The notes beneath the pieces were generated by a model. It was not told the DNA's origin, searched no databases, and worked only from the letters and a program-made list of their open reading frames with translations. Positions 8,409 through 17,690 of a DNA stretch of 64,000 bases are shown in pieces. The stretch covers positions 1 to 64,000 of the forward strand of contig CALAMG010000035.1 of assembly GCA_937925715.1 (NCBI GenBank), written 5' to 3'. The DNA comes from an uncultured Collinsella sp. Its GTDB lineage: Bacteria > Actinomycetota > Coriobacteriia > Coriobacteriales > Coriobacteriaceae. Numbering within the stretch: position 1 is the first letter of the stretch; each line of letters starts with the position of its first letter. Made by a program: the position numbers and the translations under genes.

Positions 8409-10592
8409 GTGAAGGATTCCGATCTCTCCACAACGGCTGCGCGCGACGCTGCCCGCATCGTCTGGTTTAAGCGCTACCCTGCCAAGCAGACGCTCATCGC
8501 ATTTTTGCTCGCGCTGTTGGCGACCACGGCGTTTTCCATCGATCCCGCCCCGGTGTCGAGCAACGCAGTCTTGGCGATTGACCCCAAAGCCTCGGGCATG
8601 CTGTACGTGTGCTACGAGGTGCTCCTCTCGTTTGCCGGCCATACCGACGCGGTCATGCTACTTGCACTTGCCTGCCTGCTCACCTTGCCGTTTCGCTACG
8701 TGTTCTTTGGCCGTGGCGACACTTGGCGTCCATCGATCATTCTGCCGTCGCTGTTCTTCGCCATCTGCATGGTGTTCGGCCGCAGCTACGATCTAACCGA
8801 CTCGGCCGAGATTGTCCTTGGCGACAAAGCCCGCATCATCTGCGCCTGGATTGGCGGCGCGGGCTGGATGCTCTTGGCGGTCGTTGCCTTCTACCTTGCC
8901 TTTGAGTGTCTAGATTGGCTGAGCTCTCGGCGCATTCCGTTTTCCGAGGCGCACTTTGGCCGCGTATGGCGTGTGACTCACGCCGTGCTCTCGGTCCATC
9001 CTTTTGCCGGGCCCTTCCTGGTGCTTATGATCGCCTGGGCGCCCACGCTCATCGCTTCGCTGCCTGGCCTTTTTATGGGAGATACGGGCGCGCAGATTCG
9101 CCAGTGGTTCAACTATCCCAACGGCACGAGCGACTACCTGCGCCTACTCAACCCCAACGTGCTGCTCAACGGGCATCATCCCGTAGTGCACACGGCCATT
9201 ATCGGCTCGTGCGTTCAGCTGGGGCTTTCGCTGTTCAACAGCGCTAACGCGGGCCTCATCATCTACACCTGTGCTCAATTTGTCATCACGGCCGCCTGCA
9301 TGGCCTATTCCATTTCGTCGCTGCGCAAACTGGGCGTGAGCCTGCCGGTTCGCGGTGCGATCCTTCTGTTCTTTGCGTTTATGCCGATGTTCTCTAACTA
9401 CGCGGCGTTGCTCACCAAAGACGTGCTCTTTGCCGACGCGTTCTTAGTGCTGCTGGTACAGACCGTCAAGCTCGTGGCATGTGGCTTACCCCGTCGTGAT
9501 GCCAATGTCGAGCGAGCGGGCGAGAAAGCCCCCGTGCTCTTTGCGCGCCACGACTGGCTGCTGCTCGCTCTGGGCGCCATGGGTTCCACGTTTCTGCGCA
9601 ACGGCGGCCTGGTGTTTCCCCTGGCGGCATGCGTAATCGCGGCGGCGTTTTGCGCATGGGACGCGCATGTGGCTCGTCGTGCAGCCAAGCAGGCTGGTGC
9701 TGCGCCTTCGGGCGCCATCCCGCGTTTCCGCTGGGTTGGCGTTCTCGCGGTGCTCGCGCTCTGCCTTGCCTCTAATATGTACTTCACCAAGGTCTTTATG
9801 CCGGCGCACGATATCACGCCTGGTTCCAAGCGCGAAATCCTCTCGATTCCGTTCCAACAGACGGCTCGTTTCGTCCAAAAGCACGACGGCCTCAACTCGG
9901 GCGTCAACCCCACGGTTAAGGAGGACGGCACCATCGTGGAGGCTCCTTGCGACGGTTCGGTGACCGACGAAGAGCGTGCCGTGATCGATCGCGTACTCAA
10001 GTACGAGAACCTGGGCCGCCGCTACAACCCCGACAAGTCCGATGCCGTCAAGAACTGCTTTAACGAGTACGCCTCGCAGGAGGACATCGATGCCTATTTT
10101 GAGGTATGGGCTCAGATGTTTAAGAAGGATCCCGAGTGCTATATTTCGGCGCTTATCAATAACTACTATGGTTATTTTTATCCGAGCGCGCGCGATGCCT
10201 GGGTCTACAGCACGGCGCGTAGTGCCGAGATCATGGCGCGCCCCGACAACCTCAAATTCTTCGACTTCCATCCGGTTGACAGCAACGTGGTGCGCTGGTG
10301 CGACCACCTGATCAATTTGTACCGTGTGGCGGTGCAGCGTGTTCCCTTTATCTCGCTCACCATGAGCTCGGCCACCTATGTGTGGATCATGATCGCCGTG
10401 GTGGTCTACTTGCTGCGTCGTCATTCATGGCGTGCGCTGGCGATCTGGGTGCCGCTGTTGGGCGTGCTCGCTGTGTGCCTGATTGGCCCGTGCAACGGCT
10501 CGACTTACATGCGCTACCTGTATCCGGTCATCGCCTGCATGCCCTTCGCCATCGGCGCCACCGTCACCCGCAGCGACTTCTTCTGGTTCTAA
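8409..10592 (+). CDS. DUF6020-like multi-spanning membrane protein
   Basis: 727 residues. About a dozen hydrophobic segments occupy residues 20-480 and 650-727; a soluble stretch (about 485-640) without long hydrophobic runs lies between and probably faces outward. The segment SLPGLFMGDTGAQIRQWFN followed by NGHHPVVHTAIIG resembles DUF6020 proteins and, loosely, membrane glycosyltransferases of the PMT/GT-C type, where an early acidic residue after helix 1 is catalytic; the MGDTG Asp could play that role. No function is demonstrated for the family. The start is GTG 8409; upstream ATGs are absent. Followed directly by a GGGACA hairpin. Confidence 0.7.
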   Translation: MKDSDLSTTAARDAARIVWFKRYPAKQTLIAFLLALLATTAFSIDPAPVSSNAVLAIDPKASGMLYVCYEVLLSFAGHTDAVMLLALACLLTLPFRYVFFGRGDTWRPSIILPSLFFAICMVFGRSYDLTDSAEIVLGDKARIICAWIGGAGWMLLAVVAFYLAFECLDWLSSRRIPFSEAHFGRVWRVTHAVLSVHPFAGPFLVLMIAWAPTLIASLPGLFMGDTGAQIRQWFNYPNGTSDYLRLLNPNVLLNGHHPVVHTAIIGSCVQLGLSLFNSANAGLIIYTCAQFVITAACMAYSISSLRKLGVSLPVRGAILLFFAFMPMFSNYAALLTKDVLFADAFLVLLVQTVKLVACGLPRRDANVERAGEKAPVLFARHDWLLLALGAMGSTFLRNGGLVFPLAACVIAAAFCAWDAHVARRAAKQAGAAPSGAIPRFRWVGVLAVLALCLASNMYFTKVFMPAHDITPGSKREILSIPFQQTARFVQKHDGLNSGVNPTVKEDGTIVEAPCDGSVTDEERAVIDRVLKYENLGRRYNPDKSDAVKNCFNEYASQEDIDAYFEVWAQMFKKDPECYISALINNYYGYFYPSARDAWVYSTARSAEIMARPDNLKFFDFHPVDSNVVRWCDHLINLYRVAVQRVPFISLTMSSATYVWIMIAVVVYLLRRHSWRALAIWVPLLGVLAVCLIGPCNGSTYMRYLYPVIACMPFAIGATVTRSDFFWF

Positions 10593-10593
10593 T

Positions 10594-10636
10594 TTGGTGC
10601 ATTGAGGGCCAGGTTTCATTTGCACCAAAGGGGACA
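10594..10636 (+). repeat. GGGACA hairpin, copy C
   Basis: 8-bp arms TTGGTGCA (10594-10601) and TGCACCAA (10621-10628), then AGGGGACAT. It starts 2 nt after the stop of the DUF6020-like gene. The order of arm and GGGACA differs from copies A and E, so it is a looser member. Confidence 0.5.
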
Positions 10637-10758
10637 TCATCACGACGCCTTCATTTTGGGGTTTATCTCGCAGGCCAGTAGGTATATCATAACGACGTTT
10701 GTTTATATTGCCCGAGCATCTGCGCTGGGCTTTAGGTCGAAACCGATAGGAGACACGT

Positions 10759-11565
10759 ATGTCCGGACACTCTAAGTGGGCCACAACCAAGCATCGTAAG
10801 GGCGCGCAGGACGCCAAGCGTTCCGCCCTCTTCTCCAAGCTCAGCCGCAACATCACCGTTGCTGCCCGTCTCGGCGGTGACCCGCTGCCCGAGAACAACG
10901 CCAGCCTCGCCGCTGCCGTTGCCAAGGCCAAGGCTCAGTCCATGCCTAAGGACAAGATCAAGTCCGCTATCGACAAGGCTTTTGGTTCGGGTGCCGACGC
11001 TGCCGTCTACGAGAACATCGTGTACGAGGGCTACGGTCCCGCCGGTGTCGCCGTCTACGTCGACTGCCTGACCGACAACCGCAACCGTACCGCCGCTGAT
11101 GTCCGTTCCGCCTTCTCCCACGCTGGCGGCAACCTGGGCACCTCCGGCTCCGTCGCCTTCCAGTTTGAGCGTAAGGGCCAGATCGTCGTCGCCAAGGAGA
11201 TCCTGGACGAGAACGCCAAGAAGGAGACCATGATCGCCAACGGTGCTGCCGGTGACGAGGATGAGTTCATGATGGCCATCGCCGAGGCCGGCGGCGAGGA
11301 CTACGAGGACGCCGGCGAGGAGTGGATCGTCTGGACTACTGCCAACGAGGTCATGGCTGTCTCCAAGGCGCTCGAGGAGCAGGGCGTCCAGGTCAAGGGC
11401 TCCGAGACCACCATGGTCCCGACCACCCCGACCGAGGTTTCCGGCGCCGACGCCAAGAAGGTTCAGCGCCTCATCGACCGTCTTGAGGAGCTCGACGACG
11501 TCCAGGATGTTTACAGCACCATGGACATGACCGACGAGGTCATCGCTGCCCTCGAGGAGGAGTAG
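10759..11565 (+). CDS. YebC/PmpR family regulator or translation factor
   Basis: 268 residues, slightly longer than the usual 240-250. The N-terminus MSGHSKWATTKHRKGAQDAK is the family hallmark, followed by LFSKLSRNITVAAR, YEGYGPAGVAVYV, DNRNRTAADVRSAF and GNLGTSGSVAF. Family members bind DNA as regulators in some bacteria, and others (TACO1-like) help ribosomes through proline stretches; which applies here cannot be told. ATG 10759 has TAGGAGACACGT upstream. Stands alone: a terminator follows at 11635. Confidence 0.93.
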   Translation: MSGHSKWATTKHRKGAQDAKRSALFSKLSRNITVAARLGGDPLPENNASLAAAVAKAKAQSMPKDKIKSAIDKAFGSGADAAVYENIVYEGYGPAGVAVYVDCLTDNRNRTAADVRSAFSHAGGNLGTSGSVAFQFERKGQIVVAKEILDENAKKETMIANGAAGDEDEFMMAIAEAGGEDYEDAGEEWIVWTTANEVMAVSKALEEQGVQVKGSETTMVPTTPTEVSGADAKKVQRLIDRLEELDDVQDVYSTMDMTDEVIAALEEE

Positions 11566-11634
11566 CGCCCGCACGGGTTAAGCCGTGCATATCTGGGCAT
11601 AATGAAGCGAGCATGCAAGCCTCGTGGAATAGAT

Positions 11635-11676
11635 GAGCCGGATCCGCGTGCGTAGAGCACCGGACCCGGCTCTTTT
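11635..11676 (+). terminator. Terminator after yebC
   Basis: Stem GAGCCGG(A)TCCG / CGGA(C)CCGGCTC with one mismatch, then TTTTAT. The same stretch ends in TATAAT (11676-11681), which could be the -10 of the next operon. Confidence 0.75.
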
Positions 11677-11731
11677 ATAATGATGCGAACCGTTTTGCAT
11701 TTCGAGAGCCGAGATTTGAAGGGAGCGCCAC

Positions 11732-12277
11732 GTGCGCGTACTCAAACGAGCCCTAGCGATCGTGTATCTTGCCGCCGCCATCGTGGCGCTGGGTACGCTT
11801 GTCTGCCAGTTTTGGGGGCCGTATACGTATCGCTTTATGCTGCTGATGCGCGACCCCATGCCGCGCGTCGTCGTTACGGTGTGTGCCGCTATCGTGGCGC
11901 TTGGCGTGCTCATCGGTTTTTTCCGCCTGATGTTCGCGCGTCGCGAGCCGTCCTGCGTGCATCCGGCGGGGGAGCGCAATATCGAGGTCACGCTCGCAGC
12001 GCTTTCCTCGTGCGCCCGTGCCGCGGCAGAGTGCGATGATCGCGTGATGGTTGAGCATATCGAGGCACGCGTTCAAGGCTCCGACGAGTCGCGCGTTCGT
12101 TTTAAGGTCGAGGCCATCGCGCTCGATGACAAGGACGTTGCCGCTCTTGCCACCTCGATGCAGCAGCGCATCGAGGTGGCCTGCGACACCATGCTCGGCA
12201 CGCCGGGCACGACCGCGCGCGTCCGTTTTTTGCCGTCCAAGACTACCGTCCAGACCGTGGAGGTTTCCGGTGAGTGA
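11732..12277 (+). CDS. AmaP-like membrane anchor of the Asp23 operon
   Basis: 181 residues. Two N-terminal membrane spans (about residues 7-27 and 45-64) are followed by a cytoplasmic domain of about 115 residues. This layout and the order with a DUF2273 protein and Asp23/Gls24 downstream match AmaP, which anchors Asp23 to the membrane in staphylococci. The sequence itself is weakly conserved, so the call rests mainly on topology and context. GTG 11732 has GAAGGGAG upstream. The last 8 bp overlap the next gene, implying coupled translation. Confidence 0.75.
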   Translation: MRVLKRALAIVYLAAAIVALGTLVCQFWGPYTYRFMLLMRDPMPRVVVTVCAAIVALGVLIGFFRLMFARREPSCVHPAGERNIEVTLAALSSCARAAAECDDRVMVEHIEARVQGSDESRVRFKVEAIALDDKDVAALATSMQQRIEVACDTMLGTPGTTARVRFLPSKTTVQTVEVSGE

Positions 12278-12647
12278 TACCAATCAAGACAAGACCGCCC
12301 GCACGCCGCGCCTGACGATCGACCAGAACGCTACGCCGGCAGGCGAGTCCGCCGACACCAAGCCCGAGGCCGGCGAGCAGCACGACAGCGCCGCCAACGA
12401 CTTTGACGAGGCCATGGGTCTCATCAAAGGTACGGGCGCTGCTATCTGGAGCTACGCCGTGCGCCACCCCAATACTACGCTTGGCGCCTTGGCAGGCTTT
12501 ATCCTCGCCGTGCTGGTACTTACGTTGGGTCTGTGGGACACGCTCGTCATCGCATTCTTTGTGCTGATCGGCGCCGTGATCGGCCAGATTCGCGACGGCG
12601 AGAACGGTATCGTCAACTTCTTTGGCCGTCTGTTTAGCGGCCGCTAA
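12270..12647 (+). CDS. DUF2273-like small membrane protein
   Basis: 125 residues: an acidic/polar N-terminal half, then two adjacent hydrophobic spans (about residues 70-104) and a short GENGIVNFFGRLFSGR tail. DUF2273 proteins are small double-span proteins found beside Asp23/Gls24 genes in Gram-positives. GTG 12270 overlaps the upstream stop by 8 bp and has GGAGGT at 12259-12264; the frame is open further upstream but inside the AmaP-like gene. The polar N-terminal extension of about 65 residues is longer than in typical members. Confidence 0.72.
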   Translation: MSDTNQDKTARTPRLTIDQNATPAGESADTKPEAGEQHDSAANDFDEAMGLIKGTGAAIWSYAVRHPNTTLGALAGFILAVLVLTLGLWDTLVIAFFVLIGAVIGQIRDGENGIVNFFGRLFSGR

Positions 12648-12691
12648 TATGAATTCGACTGTCGCATCTGCGGCAGGCATAAGGAGGAACC

Positions 12692-13216
12692 ATGGCTTTT
12701 AACACGAAGGTCGATGTGGCCGATACCGAGCTCGAGGCGAATGAGGCCGTCGCCGATGCCGGGGACGTGACGCTCGAGGACGAGGCACTCGTCGAGGCCG
12801 AGTCCGACACGGACGAGGACAACGAGGAGATGGACGAGGAGGCGGACGAGTCCGAGGACTCGCTGACCTATTCCAACGGTGTGATCGAGAAGATCGTTGC
12901 CATGACCACCCGCGAGGTGCCGCATGTTCTGGGCATGAAGGGTAACCTTATGCACTTTGTGCAGGAGCAGTTTGGTGCCGAGAACCTGACCAAGGGCGTG
13001 ACGGTTGAGGTCACCGATGACAACCGCGTGGTCGTCAACATCTCGGTCATCATCGAGTACGGCGCCTATGCGCCTGCGATCTTTGACGACGTTAAGGCGC
13101 GCGTCACCGAGCGTCTGGCCGCGATGACCGGCCTTGAGGTGGCAGGCGTCAACCTGCGCATCGAGGATGTCATCACCCCCGAGGAGTACGAGCACCGCAC
13201 CAGCCAGCACGAGTAA
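12692..13216 (+). CDS. Asp23/Gls24 family envelope stress protein
   Basis: 174 residues. A highly acidic N-terminal stretch of about 60 residues precedes the Asp23 domain, with YSNGVIEKIVAMTTREVPHV, TKGVTVEVTDDNRVVVNISV, YGAYAPAIFDDVKARVTERL and LEVAGVNLRIEDV, all typical of the family. In other Gram-positives the protein coats the inner membrane face through AmaP and responds to envelope or alkaline stress. AAGGAGG precedes ATG 12692. Last gene of a three-gene operon; a GGGACAGG hairpin and then a terminator follow. Confidence 0.92.
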   Translation: MAFNTKVDVADTELEANEAVADAGDVTLEDEALVEAESDTDEDNEEMDEEADESEDSLTYSNGVIEKIVAMTTREVPHVLGMKGNLMHFVQEQFGAENLTKGVTVEVTDDNRVVVNISVIIEYGAYAPAIFDDVKARVTERLAAMTGLEVAGVNLRIEDVITPEEYEHRTSQHE

Positions 13217-13262
13217 CCTACCAAATAGGGACAGGTTTGTTTCGATAGGTTTTACCTGCGAA
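13216..13262 (+). repeat. GGGACAGG 3'-UTR element, copy D
   Basis: ACCTACCAAATAGGGACAGG and then TTTGTTTCGATAGGTTTTACC, beginning on the last base of the stop codon of the Asp23 gene. The hairpin arms are partly decayed compared with copies B and E, but about 45 bp are clearly related to both. Confidence 0.7.
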
Positions 13263-13269
13263 AACGCTA

Positions 13270-13309
13270 AACGGTCGACCGCGCAAGCAAAAGTGCGGTC
13301 GACCGTTTT
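13270..13309 (+). terminator. Terminator of the Asp23 operon
   Basis: 13-bp stem AACGGTCGACCGC / GCGGTCGACCGTT with a 12-nt loop, followed by TTCTAT. Confidence 0.85.
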
Positions 13310-13423
13310 CTATATGCCCCCGATGCAGGCATACCGCTCGTCTAACTAAGGGTTGCAATCTTCGCGTTCCGCGTTACCCTAATGGGCGCATTGTTTCCAA
13401 ATTGTTAACGAGGGGTTGCCGTA

Positions 13424-14446
13424 ATGGCCGACGAACACGAGACCGAAAGCAAGGCATGGGCGATTGAGGCCGCTGCGGCAGAGGCGGCATCGCGTGCTGC
13501 CGAGGAGATGCATCGTCCTCCGGTGGTGCCGATGGAGCGCGTTGTCGGTCGCGAGGATATCGAACGTGGCGAGCGCGCCGGCCGCAAGCGCAGCCAGGAG
13601 CCCGGCTTTCCGCGTTTTTTTGCCGAGCTCAATCTGGGCCTAATCCTCACGGCGTTCGCCATCGTGGCCTTTAAAACCCCCAATCACTTTGCCTTCGGCG
13701 GCACCTCGGGCGTGTCGGTCATTCTTTCCACGCTGTTCCCGACCCTGCCCGTCGGCGTCTTTATGTGGATTATCAACGCGGTCCTGGTCATCCTGGGTTT
13801 TATTTTTTTGGAGCGCAAGGCAATCCTTTGGAGCGTCTTTGCCTCGTTTGCGCTTTCGGCCTACGTCTCGCTGTTTGAGCTCTTCATTCCGACTGATGTT
13901 TCGATGACGGGCGATATGTGGCTCGACCTGTGCTTTGCCGTCATCTTGCCGGCGCTGGGCAGTGCCATTGTCTTTGACATTGGTGCCTCGACGGGCGGCA
14001 CGGACATTCTCGCTATGATCCTCAAACGCCGCACCACGCTCGAGATTGGTCGCGCCCTGCTGTTGGTCGATATCGGCATCGTGACCATCGCGGCCTTTTT
14101 GTATGGCCCGCGTGTCGGTCTGTATTGCGTGCTCGGCCTGTTTGCCAAGACGCTTGTGGTCGACAAGGCCATCGAGAGCATCCATCTTCGTAAGGTCTGC
14201 ACGGTCATTTGTTCCGAGCCCCTTAAGGTCGAGGAGTTTATCGTCAAGCATCTCAACCGCACGGCGACCATCAGCCGCGGCTACGGTGCCTTCTCGGGCA
14301 AGTGCGTGACGGTGATCATGAGTGTGCTGAGCCGTCGCGAGGCTGTGCAGCTGCGCCGTTATGCGCGCGAGGTCGATCCGGGTGCCTTTATCACGATCGT
14401 CGACAGCTCCGAGATCGTCGGCAAAGGCTTCCGCGGAACGAACTAG
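13424..14446 (+). CDS. YitT family membrane protein with DUF2179 domain
   Basis: 340 residues. Residues 1-65 form a charged Ala/Glu/Arg-rich cytoplasmic extension not usual in the family. Five or six membrane spans follow, with FGGTSGVSVIL and DIGASTGGTDILAMIL, the repeated Gly/Ser/Thr motifs typical of YitT. The C-terminal 80 residues (KVCTVICSEPLKVEEFIVKH through GAFITIVDSSEIVGKGF) are the soluble DUF2179 domain. No transport activity is established for the family. ATG 13424 is supported by GAGGGG upstream. Confidence 0.88.
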   Translation: MADEHETESKAWAIEAAAAEAASRAAEEMHRPPVVPMERVVGREDIERGERAGRKRSQEPGFPRFFAELNLGLILTAFAIVAFKTPNHFAFGGTSGVSVILSTLFPTLPVGVFMWIINAVLVILGFIFLERKAILWSVFASFALSAYVSLFELFIPTDVSMTGDMWLDLCFAVILPALGSAIVFDIGASTGGTDILAMILKRRTTLEIGRALLLVDIGIVTIAAFLYGPRVGLYCVLGLFAKTLVVDKAIESIHLRKVCTVICSEPLKVEEFIVKHLNRTATISRGYGAFSGKCVTVIMSVLSRREAVQLRRYAREVDPGAFITIVDSSEIVGKGFRGTN

Positions 14447-14595
14447 CACAGACGTATTCAACGAACCGCCTGCTGGCGCCGTGTATCTTGCAAATCGGTC
14501 ATCTTTGAGTATTTGACCCCACATTGGGCAATAATGATGCTAAAGACATCGTTTGCGATCCAAGTGATTTGTTCAAGATACGAAGGGATGATTCT

Positions 14596-15918
14596 ATGTT
14601 CTGCTCGCAGTGTGGCGCCCCCATGGGCGATAACGACAAGTTCTGCGGCGTGTGTGGTGCTCCTAATGCCGGTGCCGCTGGCCCCGCTCCCCAGGGACAG
14701 CCTCAGCCCCAGCAGTTTGTTCCGCAACCGCCCGTGGCGAATGCGCCAAAGGGCTGTGTGGCTCAGGCGTTCCAAGATATGACTAAGACTCCGGGCGTGC
14801 TTCAGCGTGTATGCCAAATCGCGTTTTTGCCGGCGCTGATTTGCGTTGTGTCGGTGCTCGTGTTGTTTATTCCCGTTATTGGCGGCATTGCAGCTGCCAT
14901 CGGCTTTTTGGCAGCTTGCATTGCGAGCGTGTGCGGTTCCGGCTTTGGTATCGAGTGGGGCCGTGATCTGTCGCTCAAGGTCGATGACGGCATGGACCGT
15001 CCGCTCATGCGTTCCACGTCGTTTGGTCTCGGAGTCTTTTCGAGCGTTATTTCGATCGTGCTCGAGGTTATCGCTGCCATTCCCGTTATCGGTGTAGTGC
15101 TTTCGCTGGTGGAGGGCGTGGTAATTGGCGCCGCGGGCTCGTATTCTTATTATGGCTCCTATGCGCTCGAGGCTGCGCTGTTCGGTTCGCTCGGCCTGCT
15201 TGTCCTGGCTCTGATTGCCTCGGCGATTCTGGGTGTCTTCTTTAAGATGTTTGCCGATATCGCCGTGATGCACTTTGCGGTGACCGGTCGTGTGGAGAGC
15301 GCGTTTTCGCTCGACAAGGTCTGGGCGGCGTTTAAGCACAACAAGACCAAGCTGTTCTGCGCTTCGTTCCTTCCCGAGTTTTTGACGGGCCTGGTTTCCA
15401 ACGTTGTCACCTGGATTCTGACGTTCGTCTTTGGCACCATTGCCTCTGTCGGTATGTATAGCTACTACTACCGTCCTACGGCTATTGAGGCGCTTGTTAC
15501 CGGCGGTGGCATCACGCTCGTATTGTTCTTGGTGCTGACGGCGTTTGTCACGGTATTCCTCACGGTCTTTGGCAAGATGCTCAAGCACCGTGCCGTTGGC
15601 TATTGGGTTGCACGCTATGCAAGCGAATGGGCCGATGAGGATAAGGACGACGTTCTGACTTTTGTGCTGCCGTTTGAGAAGAAGTCTGCTCCGGCTGGTT
15701 TTAGCGCCGACGCAGCGCCCGTATCCGATTCCGCTGCGGCGCCCGAGTCCGAGCCCGCGCCTGAGCCCGAGCCTGAGCCCGAGCCTGAGCCCGAGCCTGC
15801 GCCTGAGCCCGAGCCCATGCCGGAACCGGAGCCCGAGCCCATGCCGGAACCGGAACCGGAGCCCGAGCCCGAGCCCGAGCCTGCACCAAGCTCCGACGAG
15901 GACCCGCAGGACGAGTAG
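14596..15918 (+). CDS. Zinc-ribbon multi-spanning membrane protein with PEP-repeat tail
   Basis: 440 residues. Residues 1-23 are a zinc ribbon (MFCSQCGAPMGDNDKFCGVC, two CxxC pairs). A Pro/Gln linker and a membrane domain with five or six long hydrophobic segments (about 75-340) follow. The C-terminus is a run of about 45 residues of Pro-Glu/Pro-Ala repeats ending DEDPQDE. The ribbon and the acidic tail should both lie in the cytoplasm if the span number is even. Function unknown. ATG 14596 is chosen since GAAGGGA precedes it and it begins exactly at the ribbon. Stands alone with a terminator downstream. Confidence 0.75.
   Translation: MFCSQCGAPMGDNDKFCGVCGAPNAGAAGPAPQGQPQPQQFVPQPPVANAPKGCVAQAFQDMTKTPGVLQRVCQIAFLPALICVVSVLVLFIPVIGGIAAAIGFLAACIASVCGSGFGIEWGRDLSLKVDDGMDRPLMRSTSFGLGVFSSVISIVLEVIAAIPVIGVVLSLVEGVVIGAAGSYSYYGSYALEAALFGSLGLLVLALIASAILGVFFKMFADIAVMHFAVTGRVESAFSLDKVWAAFKHNKTKLFCASFLPEFLTGLVSNVVTWILTFVFGTIASVGMYSYYYRPTAIEALVTGGGITLVLFLVLTAFVTVFLTVFGKMLKHRAVGYWVARYASEWADEDKDDVLTFVLPFEKKSAPAGFSADAAPVSDSAAAPESEPAPEPEPEPEPEPEPAPEPEPMPEPEPEPMPEPEPEPEPEPEPAPSSDEDPQDE
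15750..15892 (+). repeat. Coding simple-sequence repeat (Glu-Pro array)
   Basis: Tandem 6-bp-based units GAGCCC/GAGCCT/GAACCG, with ATGCCG and GCGCCT variants, encode the Pro-Glu tail of the zinc-ribbon protein. The near-identical hexamers could change copy number by slippage without shifting frame. Confidence 0.8.
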
Positions 15919-15978
15919 CCCTGCCGCCTGCCATTTGGGGACGGGGTAGAAACGGTAGAAATAGCGCTTGACAAATGA

Positions 15979-16014
15979 GCGGGGGCGGACGTGTCGAAAC
16001 ATCCGCCCCCGCTT
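15979..16014. terminator. Hairpin between convergent genes, likely shared terminator
   Basis: 11-bp GC stem GCGGGGGCGGA (15979-15989) / TCCGCCCCCGC (16002-16012). The T-tracts are short on both sides (TTTG on plus, TTTGT on minus). It lies between the stops of the zinc-ribbon gene and the minus-strand M20 gene. Confidence 0.65.
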
Positions 16015-16058
16015 TGACATCGCGATGTGGCTATGACTGCGAGATGCCAGCGAATCGA

Positions 16059-17522
16059 CTACTCGTCGTGCTTCTCCTCGCGGCGTGCAGCAGCGCGTGC
16101 GTCGTGGATGCCCTTGATCGCGGCATGGCGAGCCGTTCGGGCATCATGGATGGCGTCGCGAGCCTCGGCGGTCGTCGCCTTGGCAGAGCGCAACTTGGCG
16201 GCCAGGTCGGGGTTGGTTTCGGCGACCGCGGTAATCGCGGGGCCGTCGAGCTCCTCTTGCGTGGGCTCGGCCAAAAAGTCGATAGCATACTGGGCGGCCA
16301 CCATGGAGCCCTTTGCCAGCACGGTCTCGTCGATCTTGTAGAAGCAGGAATGTTGGGCGTACGTGGCGCCAATCTTGGGGTTGCGCGTACCTACAAAGGC
16401 GAGCACGCCCGGTACGCGACGCAGGTACTCCGAAAAATCCTCGCCCGAAAGCGTGCCGCGATAATGGCCTTGGCCGGTGGGGCCCAGGCACTTCATTACA
16501 GCCTGACGGCAGCGCTCGCTCGAGGCGGCGTCGTTTTCGACCTTGTAGTTGGCGATGGTGTAGTCGGTGAGCTCTGCCTCGGCGCCCAGAGCTGCCGCGG
16601 TATGCTCCACGATGCGGCGCATGAGCTCCGGCATTTCCTCGTGGGTCGAATCGCCGTAGGTGCGCACTGTGCCGGCGAGGTAGGCCGTGCCGGCGATAAC
16701 GTTGCGCGCGGTGCCGCCGTGCAGCTCGCCGACGGTGATGACGGCCGGCTCGTAGGGGCTGATTTCGCGCGAGACGATGGTCTGCAGGGCGTTGACAATC
16801 TCGGCGGCAACCATGACGGCGTCGTGGCCGCGTTGGGGCATGGCGCCATGGCACGAGGTGCCGCGGACATCAATGCGGAACCAGTCGGTATTGGCCATGC
16901 GCGGACCGGGCTCGCAGCTTACGGTGCCGGCGTCGACCTCACTCCAGATGTGCGCGGCGTAGGCGCCATCGACGCCGTCGAGCACGCCCGTGCCAATCAT
17001 GAGTTTCGCGCCCTGGCCGTTTTCCTCACTGGGCTGGAAGACGATGCGGACCTCGCCGTGGATGTCGTCGGTCATATGGCGCAGGATCTGCAGCGTGCCG
17101 AGCATCATGGCGATATGGCAGTCGTGGCCGCAGGCGTGCATGCAGCCCTCGTTGACGCTGGCGAACTCTTCGCCGGTCTGCTCGGTGACGGGCAGGGCGT
17201 CGATGTCAGCGCGCAGCAGGATGCGGCGGCGTGGCGTGCCGTCCTCGCGGTAGGCATCCGGTGCGGTACCGCGAAGCGTTGCCACCAAGCCGGTCTTGAG
17301 CGGACGCTCGTAGGGGATATTCATGGCGTCGAGCTGGTTGGCGATGTCGGAGGTCGTGCGCTCCTCGGCAAGGCTCAGCTCCGGGTGCTTATGGAAGTGC
17401 CGGCGCTGCTTGATGATGTAGGGTTCAAATTCGGTAGCGATATCTTTGATGGCTGCGGTGACGTCGTCAGCCGCGCGAGCCTCGGTCGCCGCCATAATCT
17501 GCTGTGCCTTGGTCTTCGTCAT
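16059..17522 (-). CDS. M20 family amidohydrolase/carboxypeptidase
   Basis: 487 residues. The metal-dependent M20D fold is shown by RRHFHKHPELSLAEERTT, the zinc-ligand motif HACGHDCHIAMMLG, FQPSEENGQGAKLMIG with the catalytic Glu pair, and SGEDFSEYLRRVPG near the end. Close relatives hydrolyse N-acyl amino acids (hippurate, N-acetyl-amino acids, p-aminobenzoyl-glutamate); the substrate is not predictable here. About 55 residues of charged Ala/Arg/His-rich sequence follow the core, which is unusual. The frame stays open upstream, but ATG 17522 has AAGGAG 8 nt before it on the minus strand and starts at the family's normal position. Confidence 0.88.
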   Translation of the reverse strand: MTKTKAQQIMAATEARAADDVTAAIKDIATEFEPYIIKQRRHFHKHPELSLAEERTTSDIANQLDAMNIPYERPLKTGLVATLRGTAPDAYREDGTPRRRILLRADIDALPVTEQTGEEFASVNEGCMHACGHDCHIAMMLGTLQILRHMTDDIHGEVRIVFQPSEENGQGAKLMIGTGVLDGVDGAYAAHIWSEVDAGTVSCEPGPRMANTDWFRIDVRGTSCHGAMPQRGHDAVMVAAEIVNALQTIVSREISPYEPAVITVGELHGGTARNVIAGTAYLAGTVRTYGDSTHEEMPELMRRIVEHTAAALGAEAELTDYTIANYKVENDAASSERCRQAVMKCLGPTGQGHYRGTLSGEDFSEYLRRVPGVLAFVGTRNPKIGATYAQHSCFYKIDETVLAKGSMVAAQYAIDFLAEPTQEELDGPAITAVAETNPDLAAKLRSAKATTAEARDAIHDARTARHAAIKGIHDARAAARREEKHDE

Positions 17523-17690
17523 GGTCGATTTGCTCCTTGCTGGGTTGATCGCAAAATCGTACAGGCTCTCTCCAGTATGCCACCTGCCGCTAGGGCTGGT
17601 AAAGTTGCCGTTTGCCGCTTGGGGTTTTGTTACAAGGGCGGGGGAGTACACTCGGGGGTGTTGAATTTCCTGCCAGAGATGGGGATGCCC

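Noticed and set aside
15975..17690. Upstream extension of the YtcJ-like gene to a protein of over 1100 residues
   Set aside because: The extension is antisense to the M20 gene and shows no domain; the amidohydrolase starts normally near 17691.
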